64,000 nucleotides of DNA from Glandiceps talaboti (taxonomy: Eukaryota > Hemichordata > Enteropneusta > Spengelidae). Below the pieces are notes generated by a model that saw nothing but the letters and a program-made list of their open reading frames with translations, made no database searches and was not told where the DNA came from. Positions 33,716-45,567 of this stretch are shown here, one piece after another. The stretch is from assembly GCF_964340395.1 (NCBI RefSeq), contig NC_135552.1:5765994-5829993 (forward strand), read 5' to 3'. The translations under genes were made by a program, and so were the position numbers. Each line of letters opens with the position of its first letter. Within the stretch, counting starts at the first letter, position 1.

Positions 33716-36700
33716 CTGCTTACAGATGGTGCACGAAGGGACGACGTACGTGACAACAGCCACTGGTAAGGTAATAATATTCCATTCTATTCCAGGATGA
33801 TAATACTTACAGTATTCTAGTCTACGATGACCATAATACAAAATAATGACGTTTTATAGGTATTTACGATATTCAAAAATTGCCGTTGCCGGTGATTGTT
33901 ACTATTACGGAATACGTGTGTAAACTGGTAGGCCTAAACCTCGAAACACTCTGAGTCGATAGACATTCGTTGGGAAACAATAGCCCCATCTACACGGCCT
34001 ACCTGAGGCAGGACTAAGGATAGTTTGAAGCCCGTGTAGTAGACGCGTAAACAGTTCCCGTCATATCATCTGGATAGACAGTACGCTGCCTCATGCTCGA
34101 CCATTCAGTGAACTGGAAGCTTTAAGCGTCACGAAATATCATGAATATTCATGAGCACGACTCACCAAGTCTTAGGAACTTGTCGGCAGAAGTTTCGCCC
34201 TGGTAAGAATCAATTTTCAAACGTCATATAATTTTGTACATATACAGTATATATGAAGCAAAGAACGTATATTTAAGAAACCTTTTATGAAAAAGTTTCT
34301 TTCCGTTATGTACGTAAATCGATAGTACTAGCTATAGGTCGTAAACATTATTCTTTCTGCATCAGTCCAAGAAAGTACTCGTGAACTAACGAGTCACATC
34401 ACTGCGAGTCGCTAGACGTATAGTGACACAATGTTTGGTCACGAGTATTTTGTAGCTGAACTAAGGAAATTGTTGGGAAATAATATAATGAGCATAATTT
34501 ATGGACTATCCTGAAATGCATAGACTATAATAATTTGGAATGTTTTGACTCACATTTTGTGCACTATACATGTACAATAGTGCAGTGTCGTAGACACGGA
34601 TTGTCGTGTCGTAGAACGGCCACGATATATAATACATGTTTTCTGTTCAAGACAAGTGCTACGTTTGTGCAGGTATAATTTATAATACTTCTTAATATGT
34701 CATTAAATGTAATTTCATACACCCAGTGTCTCTTCCTATGTGATTTATTGGAGAGGACGAACCCGTGCAATAAATTTCCTTATACCACTTTTACATAAAC
34801 AGCGCCCTCTGTGTCACAAATTTTGACATCTGTCGAAGTAACAGGCGCCCCTTTGTGCTCATAAGCTAGGAGTGACAACTTGTTCAAAATATACTGACAA
34901 TTGGTTGTTGCTAAGGGCGTGGTCATGGTTGCTAGGGCCAATTATTTTGAAGAAAATCTGCAGAATAACATTTCTAGAAACAGCTCACCAAGTTTCAGTC
35001 TCATTGACCAAGTACTTTTTGAGATATGCGTTTTTGACCAAATGATTACCGGTACACATATAACAAATACAGTTTAAATCCATATAGATTTAATTTTATT
35101 TGAATCCAAGCATAATATACACAGAGTGTAGGACATATCATGGAAATATTACACAACTTGGAATAAGTTACATCTACATGAACTCTGAAGAAACAACAAG
35201 GTTACAATGGACATAAATACACACACATGAAAAGTTCTCATTAATTATTGAAAACAATTATCACTTTTTATTCCTCTATTTACAGTGAATTTGTTTTAAA
35301 CTTCAACAAAGTATTCTGCTCATTGAAGTAAATTACAAGTAGAACACATAGTTTACCTCATTTTAATACAAGCATGTTCTTGAAGGTGGAGACCGCCCTC
35401 TAGTAGCAATATTTCATTGACAGTGGACTTTAGGGTAGTGGCTTCCACCCCCTATATGAAACTTTCATGTATTAGTTATTTAACATAATATTGTTTGTTA
35501 TACAAATTTCATTCCATTCTATATTTTTTTTCTTGTCAGAACATTTCTACTGTCTAACACAGTTCAAGTACATTTATGTTAACTTGCTTATTACATATAG
35601 TAGCCAGATGAAGTGGTGATATTGGTAAGTTACGATAGACACAAACTAAAATAATTGTTGGAATGGGTGGGGAGATTACACCTTGTAATCCAGACAGTAT
35701 AAACACTGAATGGGGTTGAATGTACCACCAACTGGAGAAAAACTTGCATCAGAAATATCTCCCTACAACAACTGTAACTACATCAACATGTCTCCAACAA
35801 TAGTTTTAGTTTGCATCAGGGTTAGCTTACCAACAGCTGATGTGACATTGTATATTCTGAACCGAACTGGTTATATCAAAGGGGCATGCATATAAAGCTG
35901 AGTTTCTCTACATTTGTGTTGTATAGCTGTAATATTTACTTACTGAAGCACAATTATCCATTACTTGTCATCGCCATAAATCAAACCTTATGTTCTGACA
36001 TAATATGTGAGTGATTGATGAAATAATGTACTGTAGTACAGTACAGCCCGTTTCTAGTTACTATTCACAGGCTCTGATATAAACACACAGAAACCAATAA
36101 GGAACTTGACATGCTACACTTTTAAGACAGCAAGATTGAATGAGTACAGTTAGTTGCGACGGTTTGTCAACAGGAAATGCACTAACCTGCCACCACACAG
36201 ACATCAAATGCAGACGTCAAAATATTGGTGCCAGCAAGTCTGTGTCTTGTTGCAGTATGTTTTATAAGAGACAAAATGTAGCAAGAAATAGTGATCTTAC
36301 TATCTCAGTGTACAATATGCATTTCTTCTTATCGGTTTCTGAATGGTTGTATCAAATAGTACCAGTGAAATGGCAATTTGAAATGGGTCGTACATCATGT
36401 CTATATGTACTAAAATATCAAAGAAACCCATATTGTGTCATCAACTGTGCTAAACAATGCCAGAAGAATTTAAACGCAATTGAAGCCATGCATTGATATT
36501 AATATTATACTACAATATTTTAATAGATTTACTCAAGTACAAAAAGCTTATCTCAGGTTATATCAATTTAATCATTTCACTGGAACATCGCTTAATTCAA
36601 CCTGAACACAGTATTCATAATAACAAGTAGTAGTACTTTGAAACAGTACAGTGTTATATGCACAAACACTGATAGTGCTGTTGTCTAAAACCAAACAATA

Positions 36701-38062
36701 TCACTATTAACACAATTTTTTTGATCATTAAATTCCCTCTAAAGTCATTCACTATAAAACTTTCTTTTGTAATAATTTCTGTTGTCTTTTTTTTTTATAT
36801 ACCATCTTATTTTGTACATAATAAAAACATTCCTAAAAGGTTTCAATTGGCTATTAAGTAAATCTTGATGACAAAGGAAAATGCTGGGCAAGCTGGGTAC
36901 TGTGTAGAAATTTACAAATTAATGTTTTCAAAATAAGGTAACAAAAAAAACCAAACTTGAAGGGAATGTATCATACAAATAAATTTATGACAACAAACCT
37001 TTTTCCTTATCTACAAGGTAATAGTGGAGGGAAGCATTGCTTTGAATATGTGCTTAAAAATTAAAAAAATCACAAATTTGAATATTCATATTATTATCAA
37101 ATACTACTGCATGGAAGGAATAATATATTGCAGTAGCTAGAAAAGCTACCCTGTTGGGTCATTTACCCTAAAAGGTCATATATCCTTGAAGGTAATTTGC
37201 CATGGGTCGTTTGCCATGGGAAGTCTTTTAAAAGGGTTGAGAGTTTGATTTGATAAAGCAGTATAGCAAAGCTGTGCTTGAATCAATGTGAACTGGCGAG
37301 TGGTTGGATGCGGTAGTTAGAAAAGCTACTCTGTTGGGTCATTTACCCTTAAAGGTCAAGGATACTTGGAGGTCATTTGCCATAGGTCGTTTGCCATGGG
37401 AAGTCATTCACAAAGGTTGAGAGCTTGTCTTGTTCAAAAATTGAACAAAAGCATGATACAATGTGATAAGCAATTTTATGCTCGAATCAATATGAACTGG
37501 GGAATAGTTGGATGACTTTTAAACATTTGTTTAAAAGAGAAAAACTTCTATATGCTTTTACTTTTACCCATATTGCTTATCGGATGGATTTTGGCCATCA
37601 AGTCTGATTTAAGACATAGAGTTACTACTGTAATTTAGTTTATCACACTTAGAAATGGTTGCAATTCATGTGAAGAGTGCCCTCTATGGATGCATTTATG
37701 CTAGAGGGAAAGGCACCTGCAGTATTATTTGCCACCAAATTTCCAAAATTTTACGAAAAAAAAATATCTTCACAGCAGGTTAACCCTATGTATATCATAG
37801 GTTGATTGTTTAACAGCTAATTACTACAATTGAAGGTGTAATGTAAGTGTGATGACATTTTTGACAAGCAGTGAAGCAGTGAAGTTCTATCGTCATGTTT
37901 GTCTTTTCAACTTTGCATTCACCAGTTCAAAAGTGATTCAAGTATGTATCCCTTCTTGTAGAAACTTAATATGGCAACAGCGATCTATCAAACATTGTAC
38001 ATTGCACTGTATAAACTCTGTCTTGCCTAGGCACTGTACATTAAACACACAAAATGACAAAT
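33716..38062. other. KIF3B 3' flank and intergenic DNA
   Basis: The minus-strand KIF3B stop is at 38,063, so its 3' UTR lies at the right of this stretch. Minus-strand AATAAA signals occur near 35,267-35,272 and 35,093, but none can be chosen firmly. A 118-codon plus-strand frame (36,140-36,496) has no family likeness. A CTCF-like GACCGCCCTCTAGTAGCAAT lies near 35,389. Block GGTTGTTGCTAAGGGCGTGG at 34,903 is related to the array at 62.4 kb. Confidence 0.55.
37133..37517. repeat. tandem duplication, 180-bp unit, with GGGTCATTTACCC
   Basis: Two copies start GTAGCTAGAAAAGCTAC and GTAGTTAGAAAAGCTAC, 180 bp apart. Each contains GTTGGGTCATTTACCC, AAAGGTCA, and CATAGGTCGTTTGCCATGGG or CATGGGTCGTTTGCCATGGG. 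It lies about 550 bp beyond the KIF3B stop, possibly in its 3' UTR. Confidence 0.8.
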
Positions 38063-38141
38063 TTACTTTGATATCAGTCCTCTGGCTTTTGGATAGAGTT
38101 CAGATTGTGTCTGTGGTTGGTTACGCTTTGCAGTTGCAGGT
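38063..38141 (-). CDS. KIF3B: KIF3B last exon (C-terminal tail)
   Basis: The acceptor is TCACTTTCAG. It encodes [12 protein letters not shown] then [13 protein letters not shown] and TAA. Human KIF3B ends SQLYPQSRGLVPK, so the end is conserved and the stop is reliable. Confidence 0.95.
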
Positions 38142-41100
38142 CTGAAAGTGAGAAAATAGAAAGAAAGAAAACATGTTGAGTTTTTACTCTGGTCTAACGT
38201 GCGCATCTATTTACATATTAATGAGATCATTAGCGTATTCATATACATTCATGTATATTGTCCTGTAGATCACCACAATAAGTCTAAATACTTTGTGATG
38301 TATATATATAAGTATAACATGTCAACACAAATGACTTATTATACACAAATACACTAGTTCAGGAATATTTGAAGGCTCAACCTTTAGTGTGGGTATGATG
38401 CAATGGTTGCTGTGACAGGTACAATATTATTCTTGAAGAATCAAGCTGTTGGGAATTATCAAAGCTGTTCATTTATGTAAAAATGCTAGTGTTACTTATG
38501 ATTAATTAACCTTTCAAAGTTAGACCTTTAAACTTACAATGACATTATTCTGAGATGATTGATAAAAACATTTCAATTCTTCATCACCAGAGGGCGCAAT
38601 TCCTTGCATGCTACTTCTTAATATGACAAAATTGTATGAAGGTGTTCATCCAATGAGAAGCAGTTTGACATTGATTGACAATTATACATTTATTACTTAC
38701 CTTGATCTTGCACTCTTGTCCCTCTTTTTGCCTTTGACCTTTGACCTGAACACTTCTGGCCTATAGAGAAGACGCATAATTAATATTGGATTACTCTGAG
38801 TATGGAATAACAATGTGTGTTCCATTACATGGCAAAGTATGAATTTGTTGTTACAACTGAGCTTCACCTAAGTATAAATACATCCATATTGAAGTTACTG
38901 TATTAAATCTGTACTAGCTGCAACTGGAACATGTTTTGAAACTGTTCTGTTGGATATAATGACATACTCATAATAATGTAATGAATCACCTGTGGGTAAT
39001 TGTATCAATTGTGCAGATGTACAAACATGGTACAGCTTGTGTCCTTATTACAGTAAGTACCCCAAGCCCAAACCCAAGTCCTGCTATTACAATTTTACAA
39101 GTCAAGCAAAATGTGCCGGATGATTTGAGTAGCTTGCATTATAATATACTTCTTGCATAATGCAAATTATTATGCAAATATATGCAAATTAGTCCACCTC
39201 TTAATTTTTTTCATCTGTCTACTTTCACACGTAATAAATTCCTTCGAATTGATATTTGGGTCAAGATGAAGGTCACCTTACATTTAGACTACAATACAAG
39301 TGATAAAGTCAAGTATACTCACTGAATGTCAAGATCAATGTCTTCTTCATCCTGCAATGCAGCATCTAAAGCTGCCTGTACTCTAGGTGCCACTGTTGGA
39401 CCTTCATAGTCACGGGTTGTACGGTTAGGCATGTCCAACTCAACTATCAAAATATTTTCACCCTGTAAATACAAGATTAGTTCAACATGTTCACAAAAGA
39501 ATTGCTAATTAAACATTCTGATTTTTTAAATTTATATCTTCATGAAATGTTGTCCCTTGGTTGTTTTTGTTTCAAAATTAAAAGACGTTACATTGTTCTA
39601 TATTCAAGTTTACATACACTCTTTACTCTTCACTGCAAATAGATCATACAATGGCATAGATCATATTATGGGCACATAACACATCACAACGACTGCACAA
39701 AATAGTTTTGAGTTGTGTATAGCTAATGATGATTGTCTTTGATATGAAAATACATGACAAAGATAACTATTATAAAGTGTCCATATGTGATGTGTTCAAC
39801 ACACACTGAAGTATTTCAATCATGCTGCAAACCGTACCCAGTTTACATGTAAATTTATACAATAAGTTGACTTCTGCAGAAAGTATATATGTGATTTCTA
39901 TTGTGATTGACATTGAACTTGTTTGCTATATCCAAAGGAATGATAAAACTAAGAATGTAGCATACACCTTTGCAGTGAACACTTGCCAAATTTATGAACA
40001 TCATATGAATAGATTCTACATATAAATAAAAATAACAAAATAAGAATGTTACAGATAACAGTAAATGTAGTGTTGCTGCAAACATTTGCTACAATACTTA
40101 AATAGGTAAATTCTAAACAGAAATGGGAAATTTGTAGTTTTTGTCGCGACAGTGTAATTGTGAATGTGTGCAGGACTACAGAATACAACTAACCTTGTAT
40201 CTGTAATGTCCACCCATAGCTGCTGCCATTCTAGCATACTCCGCCATTGGTCTTCTGTTACCACATGCTGATACTGGTCTCTTCACCATTTGCTGTGGTC
40301 TGATAAACAATACATAAAACTATCTGTAAATGTTGTATTTGGCAGCGATTGGTAAATCAAGACCTACGATATGAGTATGATTTGCACAGTGGCGAACTTG
40401 TTCTGTACATAATATACCACAATCTGGTTATTAGAAAAACAAAAGGTTGTATAGTTTGGCCACTGGGAGTGCTGTTCACAGGCAGCTTTCAAACTATTAG
40501 TTACAAAATTTAATGCTATTACACCTACATGTACATAGGTTATGGCATAATGTTAATTGTTATCATCAGATATAAGATGAGATCTTGGCTGAACACACAA
40601 TAAAGTGTGTGTCACATACAAGTCTCTACATTTCACCAGCATCACCATTACATGTATATGATTATATCCATAGCATAACGACACACAAAGAAATTGTACG
40701 TTGTCAATGACTTACCCATATGTTTTAGCCTGGGGGGTCTGGCTATGACTTATACCCATGTTTTAGCTGAGGGAGTGGGGTGGGGGTGGAGTGTATGGTT
40801 ATGGTTACTCATTTGTTTTACTCTAAGGTGGGAAGTGGGAGGACAGTGTCTGGCAATGGCAATAACTTACCCATCTGTTTTAGCTAAGGGGGTGAGGGGG
40901 TAGGGGTGTCTGGCAATGACTTACCCATCTGTTTTAGCTAAGGGGGTGAGGGGGTAGGGGTGTCTGGCAATGACTTACCCATCTGTTTTAGCTAAGGGGG
41001 TGAGGGGGTAGGGGTGTCTGGCAATGACTTACCCATCTGTTTTAGCTAAGGGGGTGAGGGGGTAGGGGTGTCTGGCAATGACTTACCCATCTGTTTTAGC

Positions 41101-44100
41101 TAAGGGGGTGAGGGGGTAGGGGTGTCTGGCAATGACTTACCCATCTGTTTTAGCTAAGGGGGTGAGGGGGTAGGGGTGTCTGGCAATGACTTACCCATCT
41201 GTTTTAGCTAAGGGGGTGAGGGGGTAGGGGTGTCTGGCAATGACTTACCCATCTGTTTTAGCTAAGGGGGTGAGGGGGTAGGGGTGTCTGGCAATGACTT
41301 ACCCATCTGTTTTAGCTAAGGGGGTGAGGGGGTAGGGGTGTCTGGCAATGACTTACCCATCTGTTTTAGCTAAGGGGGTGAGGGGGTAGGGGTGTCTGGC
41401 AATGACTTACCCATCTGTTTTAGCTAAGGGGGTGAGGGGGTAGGGGTGTCTGGCAATGACTTACCCATCTGTTTTAGCTAAGGGGTGAGGGGGTAGGGGT
41501 GTCTGGCAATGACTTACCCATCTGTTTTAGCTAAGGGGGTGAGGGGGTAGGGGTGTCTGGCAATGACTTACCCATCTGTTTTAGCTAAGGGGGTGAGGGG
41601 GTAGGGGTGTCTGGCAATGACTTACCCATCTGTTTTAGCTAAGGGGGTGAGGGGGTAGGGGTGTCTGGCAATGACTTACCCATCTGTTTTAGCTAAGGGG
41701 GTGAGGGGGTAGGGGTGTCTGGCAATGACTTACCCATCTGTTTTAGCTAAGGGGGTGAGGGGGTAGGGATGTCTGGCAATGACTTACCCATCTGTTTTAG
41801 CCAAGGGAGTCAATCTCCAAGTATCTTCTTCCTCATCAAATACACTACGATTCATAATCTTGGCTTTCTCTTCTGGTGGGATGAAGTTTTCAATGATCAA
41901 CATTCTGTGAAAATCAGAATACTACATTAATGTCATAACATAGACACATTTTACATCAAAACATTGCTTTCTCCACAAACCCAAAAGAGACAGACACTCA
42001 ACTGAAGTCTATATTCCTATGTCTCTAGGGTCACAAAATAAGAATGAAAAATCCACATCATCCATTTGTCACACAGAAATGAAGTGGTGTGTGAGGGCGT
42101 CTTCTACAAAGATTCATTTCTGAGGGGAATTATTAGCATACCAAACTTATCAAATTTGATTTTTTTGTCATCTATCATAAATGAATACCTAGTCCTGTTT
42201 TTCCAATTTCTAGTTTTTTGTGTACAAACAACAGCCCCCCTCCAACCCTTAACAAGAGGATTAATGAAATAACTATTATCTTACTTGAGTTTGAGTTCCC
42301 GAGTTAGTTCATTCTGTGTTTGTTCAAGTTCTTGTCGTTCCCTGATGTGTTCTTCTTGTTGGTCTTGGATATCTTGTTTGACAGCTTGTAGTTTAGAAAA
42401 CAACTGTAGAATAAAGCAAAGTGGGTAAAAGTATTAATAGTCTTATTGTCAATCATTGATGGTATATGTAATCATAACAGCAATATAAACAGACAATTTA
42501 GTGAAAACAACCTGGCTGTAAGAGAGTTTACATTTGTAAGTAACTAGTCAATTTGAGTTTACTCTCTAATAACCGTTCTACAATACTGCATGAAATACTG
42601 CAGTTCATCCACACAAATGCTCTATTATACCATTTTTTAAAAATACCTTTTTAAGTTTCTTTGTCTTGATTTCCACTTCTTGTTGTAATGATGTGTAGGT
42701 TTCGGTCAATTCTAGCTGTGCTTCATTTCTGGTCATAATCTGCTGTTCCATCTCTCGTTCTTTTCTCTGTTTTGAAAGAATAAATCACATATTCTGTTTG
42801 TGTTAAGGTAGGATGTGCCTTAGCGACAAGTTTCCCTAAAGATCAAATATCTTAACCTCTCTCTCCAAACTTGGCAACAAGAAACTTTGAAAGCCTGTTC
42901 CTGGTTGGCTTGATATGATAAAAAGTAATTTTGTGCATTAATTATCTTGATGTCAGAGTTACCACAGTGTTTGGCAGCCATATTGGATTCTACATTTTGA
43001 TATCATTTAGACCTCCATTTCAAAATTTGGCAAGGTGACCTTGATATCATTTAGACCTCTATTTCAAAATTTGGCAAGGTGACCCCTGATTTTTTTTTAA
43101 CCATGGCTTTAAATGAGAACGGGTTTGAGATTTCTGAACAAAGTAATTGCAAAAGTTGTTGACTTTTATTTGCAAGGTGTATGTTACAATGAATAAGCAA
43201 AAAATTCTTACTCATATTCTGGTATTTAACGTTCTAATTTGAAGTATTTCCTGCAAAACCTCCATCCACACAAAATCTTCATCATTGAAACTTTAGGCAA
43301 AATATCAGTTTATTTCTCATGTCAGATCAACATTTACAGAAATGATAATTGATCAATCAAATAATATCAAATTAGAAGGACAGTATCACAAATATAAGTT
43401 ATATTAGGTATTTGTTTCATATTTGACAATATTTGAAAATGTCAACTATAATAAAGAGAAGATTGACAAAAATTTCAAGTGGAGGGTTTTGTGGATTTGG
43501 CTGTAAATTGTATTAACTTTTCTCAAATCAGAATATACAATAATTACTATTTGCGCAATGTTCTACAAATATTCAATATTTCAAAGTAAATATTTACAAA
43601 TATTGTGAACTCTATAGATATACATACCTGTTGTTCAACAATTTCCAGTCGTTGTAGTTCTAATTTCTTCTGTTGTTCATTGGTATGGTCTACAATACTT
43701 TTACCACCAACTAGTAGTTTGCTTTCCATGGCTTTAATCTTTGTAGCTAATTGATCCCTGGCCTGCTGCTGTGTCTTCAACTGCTCTTGCTTCTCCTGAG
43801 TTACTAGTAGAAGTTTTTCCTTTTCCTACCAAAAAAAACAAATTATTAGAGAGGTTTAGATGCACATATTTATATGTGATCTATATTGTAGCAGCATAAT
43901 AACGTCATTCAAAGGGAACCTACGCGTTCTCTATCAGACATCACTACATCAAAAGGTTGGTGACTTTAAATATGTGCTGTGTTTTCATCATTTAATTGTG
44001 TGCATTCTTGTGTTTATTGCTGATATTATCTCTGAACTTTAGTGTAACTTCACCAATTTCAGGAAATGTTCTTCGTAAATCACGTGGAGACAAAATTGGA

Positions 44101-45394
44101 AACCAATACTAGGAATACAAAACGTTTTGTTTGACAAGCTCTCAAAAATAACTCCGGTAGTTTTGGAGTAGTTGGTTCATCTATATTGCATTTATAGTCA
44201 GGGCTTGAAATAAATGGAAAATATCTTTTGCCCACTGGACAAGTAGAAATTAAAAAAGCACTTGTCCTAATCAGAAAGTACTTGTCCACAAGTGGATATT
44301 TGTTTTGCAAATTTTATTGACATGTTGTCCCTTTTGATAAGCAAACCTTACTTCCACTCTGAGTAAACTCAGGAAATCTATTGAGCAGACTAATCATTTG
44401 TATGCATATCTTAAAAAAATCACTTTGAGAGTTTCTGCAGGTACACAAAAGTTTTACTTATATTACAATTAAGTGAGCAGAGGTTTTAAAAAAAAACCCA
44501 AAACATGATAAATTCAACTTGCCCATTGGTACAAGTATATTTTATAAAATCACTTGCTCAGTGCTTCAAATCACTTGACTGGGACAATTAAAACACCATT
44601 ATTTCAAGTCCTGAGATTAACAGGTGAATCTGTCACAATTTCCTTACTTTGGGGAGAAAGAGTTCCCAACCTCACCCCTCTTTCCATGAAAATGTGACGA
44701 AATGATAATATTCATTCACAATACATTCCTTGACAAAGACAGCAAGCATCAAAATGAAATTGCAAGTACAGCATACCCTGTATTTCTCTACAGTTACGTA
44801 TAAAGACAAAGTTACAAGAATTTAAGTCTCATATACTAACCTCAGACAGCATATTTTGATTGTTCAGGATAGACTGCTTCTCTTCTTCTAGTTTCTGCTG
44901 GGCTTCTTTATAGAATTCCTCCTCATCTGCCTCCTCATCTCCCTCTTCATCATCATCATCTTCATCTTCTGAGATCACTTGACCATCTTACAAACAGATT
45001 ATTACAAAGAAGATATTATGAAAAGAACTATTTACCCATTACATTATCACATCTTGAAATCAGTATTCCCCCAAGGGTTGTATAATAATCAGAAAGTGGC
45101 AGATACAAGGAACGTAATTAGCTTCCAAAACATGGAAATGCTATTTAGAACAGGTACAGAACTTTAGCAATCACATGATTACATGCATATTTAAAACAAT
45201 AGTGTATATGTCAGTAACAACTAAAATGAAAAATTAGACAGATAGATAGATAGAGATGGATAGATAGATAGAGAGATAGATAGATAGCCTTAGAGGGAAG
45301 ACATAGATTGATAGATAAAAAGAAAGACATATATATAGCTAGCTACATACATACATACATACATACATAAATATATACCTACATGCATGCATAA

Positions 45395-45478
<84 letters not shown>

Positions 45479-45483
45479 GTATA

Positions 45484-45567
<84 letters not shown>

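Noticed and set aside
36140-36496. 118-codon plus-strand frame
   Set aside because: It has no recognisable motif, an odd composition and lies in the KIF3B 3' flank; chance is the likelier explanation.
40860-41790. CRISPR-like regular repeat
   Set aside because: Units are adjacent with no unique spacers, lie in a eukaryotic intron and derive from the exon edge.
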